This document shows, piece by piece, positions 18,474 to 25,144 of a DNA stretch of 38,040 bases (the first letter of the stretch is position 1; each line of letters begins with the position of its first letter). The DNA comes from Micromonospora sp. ALFpr18c (GTDB lineage: Bacteria > Actinomycetota > Actinomycetes > Mycobacteriales > Micromonosporaceae). Under the pieces are notes generated by a model that saw only the letters and a program-made list of their open reading frames with translations, was not told where the DNA came from and ran no database searches. The stretch covers positions 1 through 38,040 of the forward strand of contig NZ_WBKR01000031.1 of NCBI RefSeq assembly GCF_008868155.1, read 5' to 3'. Made by a program: the position numbers and the translations under genes.

Positions 18474-18492
18474 GCGTCCGATAATCGGACGC
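18474..18492. promoter_or_regulatory. Perfect 19-base palindrome in the hmgA divergent promoter region
   Basis: GCGTCCGATAATCGGACGC: two 9-base arms around one A, with no mismatch. A second perfect palindrome, CACCGGCCGGTG, adjoins at 18462-18473. It lies between hmgA and the 18533 gene, just upstream of the likely -35 of the latter, so it is a strong operator candidate for a dimeric repressor. The motif core is absent between hppD and the Lrp gene. Confidence 0.6.
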
Positions 18493-18494
18493 TG

Positions 18495-18524
18495 TTGTCC
18501 GTTCCTCGTAGCGTCCCGTACATT
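18495..18524 (+). promoter_or_regulatory. Likely promoter of the 18533 gene, giving a leaderless transcript
   Basis: TTGTCC (18495-18500), an 18-base spacer and TACATT (18519-18524). Transcription would begin about 18530-18533, at or next to the GTG at 18533. There is no ribosome-binding sequence before that GTG, which agrees with leaderless translation. Confidence 0.5.
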
Positions 18525-18532
18525 CTTGTTCC

Positions 18533-19402
18533 GTGTCAACGCAGGTGCCCGCACTCCTCGACGGCCTGGTGGACGACGCCGCCGTCTTCCCTCCGGGCAG
18601 CGCCACGCTCGCCGACGCGCTGACCGCCCACCGCCGACACCGCGCCGCCTGGTACGCCGACCTGGTCGGCCCGCTGCTCCTGCCCGCCTCGACCGTCGCG
18701 TCCGGCGAGCTGAGCGATCTCGTCGATCCCGGCGAGGGCCTGGTGGTCGGCCTGATCGGCGACACCGGGATCAGCGGCCTGCCCCTCGCGCACTCCTTTC
18801 TGGCCCCGGACGGCGTCACGGCACGCCAGATCGAGGTGGCCGTCGCCAAGCGGGGCGAGGACCCGCTGCCCGGCATCGCCGAACTGCTGGCGCTGACCGG
18901 CACGCTGCCGGGCGTCGAGACCGTCTACGCCGAGCTGCCGCTGACCTTCGGGCTGATGGGTGCGCTGGACGCGCTCGCCGCCGCCCGCGCGGACGGGGTG
19001 CCGATCGCCGCCAAGTTCCGCACCGGCGGTCTCGCCGCCGAGCTGTTCCCCACCCCGGCCGAGCTGGCCGCCGTGATCTGCGCCTGCCGCGACCGGGACC
19101 TGCCGTTCAAGCTCACCGCCGGGCTGCACGAGGCGGTCCGGCACCTCGACCCGGAGACCGGCTTCACCCACCACGGCTACGCCAACGTGCTGGCCGCGAC
19201 GCTGGCGGCCGCCCACGGCGAGGGCGTGGGGGCGGTCACCGAGCTGCTCACCGTGCTCGACCCGCGTCCCCTGCTGGAACGCGCGAACGCGGGGCTGGAC
19301 GCGCCGCGCCCCCTGTGGGTCGGCTTCGGCTCGTGCAGCATCCTGGAACCACTGACCGATCTGATCCGGCTGGGGCTGGTGAACGGGGGCTACGACGCAT
19401 GA
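18533..19402 (+). CDS. Conserved protein of unknown function between hmgA and fahA
   Basis: A 289-residue protein with alternating strand-helix character suggesting a TIM-barrel-like fold. Notable segments: VDDAAVFPPGSATLADAL near residue 13, VAAKFRTGG-like IAAKFRTGG (K161, R163), PFKLTAGLHEAVRH (K193, H200, H204) and THHGYANVL (H213, H214). Lys and His at such strand ends would suit a small-molecule enzyme. It overlaps fahA by ATGA and is divergent from hmgA, so it is almost surely part of homogentisate breakdown. No maleylacetoacetate isomerase of the glutathione-transferase type is visible in the window, so this could fill that step; that is inference only. The GTG at 18533 has no ribosome site and may be leaderless. 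Confidence 0.8.
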   Translation: MSTQVPALLDGLVDDAAVFPPGSATLADALTAHRRHRAAWYADLVGPLLLPASTVASGELSDLVDPGEGLVVGLIGDTGISGLPLAHSFLAPDGVTARQIEVAVAKRGEDPLPGIAELLALTGTLPGVETVYAELPLTFGLMGALDALAAARADGVPIAAKFRTGGLAAELFPTPAELAAVICACRDRDLPFKLTAGLHEAVRHLDPETGFTHHGYANVLAATLAAAHGEGVGAVTELLTVLDPRPLLERANAGLDAPRPLWVGFGSCSILEPLTDLIRLGLVNGGYDA

Positions 19403-20595
19403 CCTGGGTGACCGGCGCTGACGGGTCGCCGTACGGGGTGACGAACCTGCCGTACGGAGTGTTCCGGTCGGACGGGGGCGAGCCGCGGATCGGCGTACGG
19501 ATCGGGTCATGGGTGTTCGACCTGGCCGGGGCGGAGGCCGCCGATCTGGTGCTGGCCGCCGGCACGCTGTGTCGGCCCACCCTGAACGGCTTCATGGCGC
19601 TGGGCCGTCCCCAGTGGACGTCGGTACGGCAGCGGATCACGGAGTTGCTGACCGACCCGGCGCACCGGGCCGCGGTGGAGCCGCTGCTGGTGCCCCTGGC
19701 CGACGTGGAGCTGCTGCTCCCGGTGGAGGTGGCCGACTACGTCGACTTCTACTCGTCGGAGCACCACGCGTCGAACGTCGGGCAGATCTTCCGCCCCGGT
19801 CAGCCGCCGCTGCTGCCGAACTGGAAGCACCTGCCGATCGGCTACCACGGGCGGGCCGGCACCGTCGTCGTCTCCGGCACGCCGGTGACCCGGCCGACCG
19901 GGCAGCGGGCCTCCGCCGAGGGTCCGGTCACCGGCCCGTCGGTACGCCTGGACATCGAGGCCGAGGTGGGCTTCGTGGTGGGCGTACCCAGCACGTTGGG
20001 CGACCGGGTGTCCGTCGACGACTTCGCCGACCACGTCTTCGGTGTGGTGCTGGTCAACGACTGGTCGGCCCGGGACATCCAGGCGTGGGAGTACCAGCCG
20101 CTCGGCCCGTTCCTCGGCAAGTCCTTCGCCACCTCCGTCTCGGCCTGGGTGACGCCGCTGGACGCGCTCGCCGACGCATTCGTGCCGGCCCCCGACCAGG
20201 ACCCGCCGGTGGTCGACTACCTGCGCGACGTGCCGCACCTCGGGCTCGACCTCCGGCTGGCGGTCGAGTGGAACGGCGAACGCGTCAGCGAGCCGCCGTT
20301 CGCCACCATGTACTGGACGCCGGCGCAGCAGTTGGCGCACCTCACCGTCAACGGCGCGTCCCTGCGTACCGGCGACCTGTACGCCTCGGGCACCGTCTCC
20401 GGCCCTGACCGGGGGCAGGTCGGGTCGTTCCTGGAGTTGACCTGGGGCGGCGCCGAGCCGGTGCGGCTCGGCGCCGAGACTCGCACCTTCCTGGCCGACG
20501 GAGACACGGTGACCATCACCGCCACCGCGCCCGGCCCGGACGGCACCTCCATCGCCCTCGGCGAGGTCACCGGCACGGTCCGCCCGGCCCGTTGA
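19399..20595 (+). CDS. fahA: Fumarylacetoacetase
   Basis: Last step of the homogentisate pathway: hydrolyses fumarylacetoacetate to fumarate and acetoacetate. The 398 residues have the N-terminal SH3-like domain (LPYGVFRSDGGEPRIGVRIG) and the C-terminal FAH fold with DYVDFYSSEHHASN (metal Asp and catalytic His), DIEAEVGFVVG (Glu ligands), VLVNDWSARDIQAWEYQPLGPF and SGTVSGPDRGQVGSFLEL. Length is in the family range. The ATG at 19399 overlaps the stop of the upstream gene (ATGA), indicating coupled translation. The fumarate formed could feed the two fumarases found 11-17 kb downstream. Confidence 0.96.
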   Translation: MTWVTGADGSPYGVTNLPYGVFRSDGGEPRIGVRIGSWVFDLAGAEAADLVLAAGTLCRPTLNGFMALGRPQWTSVRQRITELLTDPAHRAAVEPLLVPLADVELLLPVEVADYVDFYSSEHHASNVGQIFRPGQPPLLPNWKHLPIGYHGRAGTVVVSGTPVTRPTGQRASAEGPVTGPSVRLDIEAEVGFVVGVPSTLGDRVSVDDFADHVFGVVLVNDWSARDIQAWEYQPLGPFLGKSFATSVSAWVTPLDALADAFVPAPDQDPPVVDYLRDVPHLGLDLRLAVEWNGERVSEPPFATMYWTPAQQLAHLTVNGASLRTGDLYASGTVSGPDRGQVGSFLELTWGGAEPVRLGAETRTFLADGDTVTITATAPGPDGTSIALGEVTGTVRPAR

Positions 20596-20644
20596 GCGCT
20601 GTGCCGTGCAGGGGCCGGCTCCTGTCTCGTCGACGGGACTCTTG

Positions 20645-20663
20645 ATCGCACCGACTGTGCGAT
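20645..20663. repeat. Small inverted repeat in the fahA-DUF397 gap
   Basis: ATCGCAC (20645-20651) and GTGCGAT (20657-20663) around five bases. It is too short for a convincing terminator. It might be a regulatory site for the DUF397 gene or a weak end signal for fahA. Confidence 0.3.
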
Positions 20664-20780
20664 GGCCAGGCCGGGTTGCCGCGTTGATCGTCGCGGATTC
20701 CGTCGCCCCACCGGCGGTACGCGCCGGGCCCTCGCCCGGGTGTCAGCGGTGGGGCAACCCATCGCACACGGAGGTAGACG

Positions 20781-20990
20781 ATGCACGATCTCGCGCGCGC
20801 GGTCTGGCGTACCAGTAGCCGCTCCAACGATCAAGGGCTCTGCGTGGAAGTGGCGGACAACCTGGTCGACGTCCTCGGTCTGGTCGCGGTCCGCGACTCC
20901 AAGGATCAGGCCGGCCCCACACTGGCCGTCAGCCCGCCGGGATGGACAGCGTTCATCGGAGCGATTCAGGCCGGTCGCTTCGAACGCTGA
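20781..20990 (+). CDS. DUF397-domain protein
   Basis: A 69-residue protein matching the actinobacterial DUF397 pattern: WRTSSRSNDQGLCVEVAD, VVA-type LVAVRDSKDQAGP, and SPPGWTAFIGAIQAGRFE. DUF397 genes usually sit next to a helix-turn-helix (XRE) partner, and such pairs have been linked to development and antibiotic control in streptomycetes. No such partner is seen on either side here, so this is an orphan copy. The ATG at 20781 is preceded by GGAGGT. The predicted protein is small, acidic and cytosolic. Confidence 0.88.
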   Translation: MHDLARAVWRTSSRSNDQGLCVEVADNLVDVLGLVAVRDSKDQAGPTLAVSPPGWTAFIGAIQAGRFER

Positions 20991-21039
20991 GCGGCACCGC
21001 ACCGGTCAACCGGTGCGATGTGGCCGCCGAAAAGGACAG

Positions 21040-21080
21040 CGGGGCCTCCGGGTGGTGGAAATTCCGTCCCGGGGGCCCCG
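21040..21080 (+). terminator. Hairpin after the DUF397 gene, possible terminator
   Basis: A 13-bp stem (21040-21052 with 21068-21080) with one G·U pair and a 15-base loop. It has no T-tract, as is common for hairpins in high-GC actinobacteria. It lies between the DUF397 stop and the SRPBCC start. Confidence 0.4.
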
Positions 21081-21124
21081 TCCGGCGCTCACGCCGCGTA
21101 CCGTCGACGACACGGGAGGGTGGC

Positions 21125-21610
21125 ATGTCGACGGTGGCGGTTACCGGGTTCATCGAGGCACACGCCGTCGATGTCTGGCGTCTGCTGACCGACCTGCCCG
21201 GCCGTGCCGCCCGGATGACCGCCGCCGGCCCCACCGAGTTGCTCACACCCGGTCCGTTCGGGCCGGGCACCGCGTGGCGCGAGGAACGCGCCCAGCCGGG
21301 CGGCGGCACCCTGATCGAGGAGTTCCTGGTGGTGGAGGCCCTCGCCCCTCATCGGCTGGTGCTCTGCTCGTCCGGCGCCAACGTGGACTACCGGATCACC
21401 TGGAGTCTGCGGCCGGTCCGGCGTCGCCGCCGGGGGTGCACGGCGGTCACCGTCACCCAGGAGGCGGTGCCGACCGGTCCGTACCCTCGGGTGGTCGCGT
21501 TGCTGCTCGGTGGGCTCGCCGCCCGGGCGGTCGAGGTGGCCCTCCGGCGTGATCTCGCCGACCTGACCGTCGCGGCGGCCACCGCCGTCGGTTCCGTCGA
21601 CGCCGCCTGA
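21125..21610 (+). CDS. SRPBCC-family protein
   Basis: A 161-residue single-domain protein with the start-like helix-grip fold. The N-terminal strand (STVAVTGFIEAHAVDVWRLLTD) is typical of polyketide cyclase/SRPBCC proteins. Middle strands (GTAWREER, LIEEFLVVEALAPHRLVLCS) and a long C-terminal helix (VALLLGGLAARAVEVALRRDLADLT) follow. Such proteins bind hydrophobic ligands or act as cyclases, but no specific role is recognisable. The ATG at 21125 has GGGAGGG four bases upstream. It stands alone, so no partner gene informs its function. Confidence 0.82.
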   Translation: MSTVAVTGFIEAHAVDVWRLLTDLPGRAARMTAAGPTELLTPGPFGPGTAWREERAQPGGGTLIEEFLVVEALAPHRLVLCSSGANVDYRITWSLRPVRRRRRGCTAVTVTQEAVPTGPYPRVVALLLGGLAARAVEVALRRDLADLTVAAATAVGSVDAA

Positions 21611-21701
21611 CACCCTCGCCGCCGCCCCGGACCGCGGGTCACGTGACCTCAGCCGGGGTGCGGCCGCTTGCGCTGGGTAGGGTGCCGGGCGGAGGTGCGG
21701 C

Positions 21702-22958
21702 ATGGGGTTCCCGAAGGGCCGGCGACGGCTCGTGATGGCGGTCGCGGCGGTGCTCGCCGTCGCGGTCGTCGCGCTCGTCGTCCACCGGGTGCTCGCGCCG
21801 GCCGAGGTGAGCACGGTGGCCCGGGGTGAGTACCCGGCCGCGGCCCAACCGGCCGCCGGTGTGATCGGCCGGCTCCCCGCCGCACCGTTGATCGTTGATG
21901 CCCGGCTGCGGGTGTACGCGGCGCACCGTCAGGTCTACGCCGACCGGCCCGTCACCGGGCGGTACCGGACCAGCCCGTTCTGGTCGTACCGGCGCTGGCC
22001 GGCGGAGCTGATCGGGGTGGTGGCCAGCGGTCGTACCGTGGTCAGCCGCTGGTCCGACGGTCAGGTGGTCGCGCTCGACGCGTCGACCGGTCGGGTGCGG
22101 TGGCGGGCCGGAGGGCCGGCGCCGGCCGAGGGTGGCGCGGTGCCGCGACGCACCGGTGCGGCCACCGTCTGGGATCCGCGCGGGCTCTACCTCACCGACC
22201 TCGCGGACGGCCGGACGGTGTTGGTGGTCACCGGGGACTCCCAGGCACGCGGGGTGGAGTTGGCCGACGGCCGGGAGCTGTGGCGGGTCGACCTGCCCGG
22301 CCCGTGCCGCAGCGACGTCGGCACCACCGTGTCGGGGCAGTTGATCGGCCTGGACACCTGCGCCGGGCCCGCCACGGTCGAGTTCCGGGACGCGGCCACG
22401 GGTGCGGTGCGCGAGCGCTGGCGACCGCCGGGCGGCCCCGATCAGCTGGTGGTGACCCCGCTCGGCTGCCGTGCCGGCCGGTCGGACTGCCCGGGGCTGC
22501 GGACCTCCGGGCCGGGCGACGCGGATGGCCGGGGTTGGCTGCTGGGCACCGGCGAGCCGATCCCCGCGTCGGCGCTCGATCCGACCGGTGCGACCCTGGC
22601 CGGCGAGCAGGCCGTCGCGGTGCGCGACGGGGTGGCGGTGGGCCGGTCGGCGCGTACGGGTGCCGAGCTGTGGCGTTTCGGCGGCCTGGGCCCGGCGCGG
22701 GTGCTCGCCGTGCAGGCTGGCCGGGTACATCTGCTGACCGAGGCGAACGAGCTGGTGACGCTCGACCCGGTGACCGGCGCGCAGCTGTCCCGCTTCACGC
22801 TCAACGTCGGCTCGGACGGTACGGGCTGGGCGCCGGGTGCGGTGGCCGCCACGGACGGCTATGTCGCGGTGGAACGACTCCGCGAGCCGGTCGACCCGGA
22901 CGGAGACGACCAGCGGTACTACCTGACCGCCGAGGCGCTCATCCTGGCCGCCACCTGA
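21702..22958 (+). CDS. PQQ-propeller-like membrane-anchored protein
   Basis: A 418-residue protein with an N-terminal signal anchor (residues about 9-30, LVMAVAAVLAVAVVALVVH) and an outer domain built of repeated beta blades. The blades carry motifs such as VVALDASTGRVRWRAG, GVELADGRELWRVDLP, SARTGAELWRFGG and LVTLDPVTGAQLSRF. These D-x-x-T/D-G-x-x-x-W signatures define PQQ-like/BamB-like propellers without proof of a PQQ cofactor. No catalytic residues can be assigned. A similar but distinct protein lies at 29850. The ATG at 21702 lies before the anchor. Confidence 0.83.
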   Translation: MGFPKGRRRLVMAVAAVLAVAVVALVVHRVLAPAEVSTVARGEYPAAAQPAAGVIGRLPAAPLIVDARLRVYAAHRQVYADRPVTGRYRTSPFWSYRRWPAELIGVVASGRTVVSRWSDGQVVALDASTGRVRWRAGGPAPAEGGAVPRRTGAATVWDPRGLYLTDLADGRTVLVVTGDSQARGVELADGRELWRVDLPGPCRSDVGTTVSGQLIGLDTCAGPATVEFRDAATGAVRERWRPPGGPDQLVVTPLGCRAGRSDCPGLRTSGPGDADGRGWLLGTGEPIPASALDPTGATLAGEQAVAVRDGVAVGRSARTGAELWRFGGLGPARVLAVQAGRVHLLTEANELVTLDPVTGAQLSRFTLNVGSDGTGWAPGAVAATDGYVAVERLREPVDPDGDDQRYYLTAEALILAAT

Positions 22959-23048
22959 TACGGGCACTGAGCCGACAAACTTTCACCGCTTCTGACCGGA
23001 AAAGGTACGTTTCTCACGGTTCAGGTTGGCGATGAAAGGGGTCGGCGC

Positions 23049-23399
23049 ATGGGTCGGATGGCAGCCAGGCGGCTCGCCGGCGGTGTCCTCGCCGCGGCCG
23101 CGAGCCTCACGCCGGCGGTGACGCCGGCGTTCGCCCCGCACGCCGTGGCGAGTGTGGTCACCGCCGTCCGGGCCGAGCCGTCGGCGGACACCGGCGTCAC
23201 CTTCGAGGTCGTACCGGCCCGGCCCACACAGGACCCGACGCAGCCCCCGCCCGCCCCGACGCAGCCCGCACCCACCAGTTCCGGCGGTGAGCTGCCGGTG
23301 ACCGGGTCGGGATCGTCGGCGGCCGGTGCGCTGGCGTTGCTGGGGCTGGCCCTGGTGTTCCTCGGCTGGGCGGTGGCCCGTCGCCGACGAGCGGCGTGA
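23049..23399 (+). CDS. Small LPXTG-type surface protein (CscD-like)
   Basis: A 116-residue exported protein. A signal peptide (about residues 1-30, with AAAASLTPAVTPAFA) is followed by a Pro/Gln/Thr linker. The C-terminal sorting signal is LPVTG, then a hydrophobic stretch (SAAGALALLGLALVFLGWAVA) and RRRRAA, fitting sortase anchoring to the cell wall. Small proteins with such signals accompany DUF916 and WxL genes in the Csc clusters of Firmicutes. It faces a DUF916-like gene here, which supports a similar role. The ATG at 23049 has AAAGGGG seven bases upstream. The stop lies inside a tandem repeat of 20 bases. Confidence 0.8.
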   Translation: MGRMAARRLAGGVLAAAASLTPAVTPAFAPHAVASVVTAVRAEPSADTGVTFEVVPARPTQDPTQPPPAPTQPAPTSSGGELPVTGSGSSAAGALALLGLALVFLGWAVARRRRAA

Positions 23400-23431
23400 A
23401 CCGGCCGGCGGGCGGCGTGAACCGGCCGGCG
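23391..23431 (+). repeat. 20-base tandem repeat at the end of the LPXTG gene
   Basis: Two identical 20-base copies (23391-23410 and 23412-23431) at a 21-base period. The first contains the TGA stop of the LPXTG gene and the second repeats it in the same frame. The end of the facing DUF916-like gene is ten bases further. Confidence 0.7.
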
Positions 23432-23440
23432 ACCGACGGC

Positions 23441-24453
23441 TCACCGCGCAGCCGAGAGCCGTTTGCGGTGCCGGCGGGCCAGCCAGATCAGGCCGGCGAC
23501 GACCAGCAGACCCGCGGCGGTCATCGCCAGGTTCCAGCCGGCAGCCATCCGGGACAGGAGCGTCCCGGGCTTGCCCACCTTGCCCGGGGCGGGGAACTCG
23601 ATCTGCCGGGTCGCGTCCTTCTTCACCAGGCCGCTCTCCAGGTTGACCTGGATCTTCCACGGCCCGTTCGCCAGCTCGTTCGGAAACCGGACGGTGACCT
23701 GGCCGGACGCGCCCGGTGCCAAGGTGGTGCCCTGCACGACGTCGAACGGGCCGGCCCGGCTGCCGGCCGGTCCCTCGGAGAGGCTCACCCTGCCGGTGAG
23801 GTCCAGGGCCCGACCCCCGGTGTTGGAGACCTCGATGGCGACCGACGGCTCGCCCTGCGGGCTCCGTGCCGGCAGCATCTCGCCGATGGTGAAGTCGGAG
23901 GCGGGTTCACCACCGGGGCCGATGTCCAGGTAGATCCGGATGCCGACCCGGTGGATCTGGGTGACGCTGCCGCTGGGCCGCGGTGCGGAGACCGCCGAAG
24001 CCCAGATCACCCCGTACCGTTCACCGGCGGAGGCCTTCTCCGGCACCGTGATGGTCGCCCTGACCCGAGCCTCCTGCGACGGTTCGAGCTCGACCACCTC
24101 GTGGTCGAGCGTGATCCACGAGGTCAGCTCGTTGCTCGCGTGTCCCTCGCCGAAGGCGAACTTCCCCTTCTCCAGGCTCGCCGCCGCCGGATAGACGTCG
24201 ATCTTCTGCCGCTCGTCGGTCCGGTTGACGATCAGCACCTGTCGCTTGATGGTGGTGCCCGGCGGCAGGTGGTCGACGATGTAGCGCAACGCCCGGGGGT
24301 CGTCGCGGCGATTGCTCGGCGCCTCCAGGAGCCGGATCCCGAGGCGGTCGTCGGCGTCCGGCTCGGCCGCGCCGGCCCGGGTCGACAGACCCGGACCGGC
24401 GAGGCAGAACAGGGCGAGCGCGACCGCGATGGTCGACCGCCCCCGGCGGTCAC
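23441..24453 (-). CDS. DUF916/WxLIP-like surface protein, 5' end frameshifted or non-canonical
   Basis: A cell-surface protein with an N-terminal domain starting RLLEAPSNRRDDPRA-RYIVDHLPPGTTIKR, the typical start of the WxL-interacting DUF916 domain. A second beta domain follows (PSVAIEVSNTGGRALDLTG), then a C-terminal span (LAMTAAGLLVVAGLIWLA) and basic tail. The only ATG/GTG/TTG start in the main frame is TTG 24289, which would cut off the signal peptide and the conserved domain start. In-frame codons back to the stop at 24467-24469 encode a clear signal peptide (STIAVALALFCLAG) without a usual start. One extra G in the G5 run at 24440-24444 would join this frame to GTG 24453, which overlaps the TGA of the preceding gene. 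The gene would then encode 337 residues. A deletion, a sequencing error or an unusual start remain possible. Confidence 0.78.
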
Positions 24454-25004
24454 GCCACCGAATGTGTCACCGTGCCGGTGTAGACGCCCGCGATGCTGTC
24501 CAGCGGGACGTTGACCACCAGGGTGGGGTTCCAGGCGGCGGTGTTGCCGCCGGTGCCGCCAGCGTGAGTGAACGCGGTGAGCGGCGTGACACTGTCCAGC
24601 GGCGCGGCGGCGCCGGCGGTGGCCTGACCCGGGGTGAAAGTGCCGTCGCCCGTCGTCGCGGTCGCCGGACCGGACCAGTAGTCGATCTCGGAGGGCAGCA
24701 CCGTCTCGGGCGGGGAGCCACCGCCGGTCTGGAACACCGTCGCCGTCACCGAGGCGACCCAGGAGGCGTCGGCGGCACCCCGGGAGTCGGTGACCGTGAC
24801 CGCGCCGAGCTGGCCGGTGATGGTGCCACCGGGTGCGCCGGTGCCGAGGTCGGCGGTGGCCGGCGCGACGATGTCGAGGGTGCCGGCGAGCACCTCGAAC
24901 GTGGTGGCCGTGTCGTCGGTGGGCGCGGCGGCGGCCGGCGCGGCGAGGAAGCCCACCATCGCGGCGGCCGCCGCTCCGGCGAGGCAGATCTTGGCAGTAC
25001 GCAC
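24450..25004 (-). CDS. WxL-like secreted surface protein
   Basis: A 184-residue secreted protein. A signal peptide ends around residue 27 (AAPAAAAPTDD). The mature part is almost all beta strand: LGAVTVTDSRGAADASWVAS corresponds to the TDxRG...W segment of WxL domains, and LVVNVPLDSIAGVYTGTVTHSV corresponds to their C-terminal strands. The second Trp motif of Firmicutes (TWTL-like) is replaced by THSV. In Firmicutes, WxL domains bind cell-wall peptidoglycan. Its GTG (25004) is preceded by a likely promoter, and its TGA overlaps the GTG at 24453 of the DUF916-like gene, so the two genes form an operon. Confidence 0.78.
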   Translation of the reverse strand: MRTAKICLAGAAAAAMVGFLAAPAAAAPTDDTATTFEVLAGTLDIVAPATADLGTGAPGGTITGQLGAVTVTDSRGAADASWVASVTATVFQTGGGSPPETVLPSEIDYWSGPATATTGDGTFTPGQATAGAAAPLDSVTPLTAFTHAGGTGGNTAAWNPTLVVNVPLDSIAGVYTGTVTHSVA

Positions 25005-25024
25005 TGTTCGTTACCCCGTTTTCT

Positions 25025-25067
25025 CGAAGTGAGCCGGCGCGGGTCCGCGCCGCACCGGCTACTTCGA
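25025..25067 (-). promoter_or_regulatory. Leader hairpin upstream of the WxL-like gene
   Basis: An inverted repeat with arms CGAAGT...AGCCGG...GCGCGG and their complements, with small bulges. It lies in the predicted 5' leader of the WxL-like gene, between its promoter and its GTG start. It could stabilise the mRNA or affect translation. Confidence 0.4.
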
Positions 25068-25072
25068 AAGAT

Positions 25073-25130
25073 AGGGTAAATAAAGCTAAAAACTAGACAA
25101 AACAGACTTATGTCACCGATTGGTCACAAA
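25073..25130 (-). promoter_or_regulatory. Promoter and direct-repeat site for the WxL-like operon
   Basis: On the minus strand TTGTCT (25095-25100), a 16-base spacer and TACCCT (25073-25078) form a promoter. Upstream, GTCAC occurs twice at an 11-base period (25112-25116 and 25123-25127), as in response-regulator boxes such as those of PhoP. The stretch is strikingly AT-rich for this genome. Confidence 0.5.
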
Positions 25131-25144
25131 TGGCGGTACGTCGC

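Noticed and set aside
24287..24289. TTG as the start of the DUF916-like gene
   Set aside because: It would remove the signal peptide and the conserved RLLEAP...RDDPRA segment that are encoded in the same frame just upstream, leaving a surface protein without export signal.
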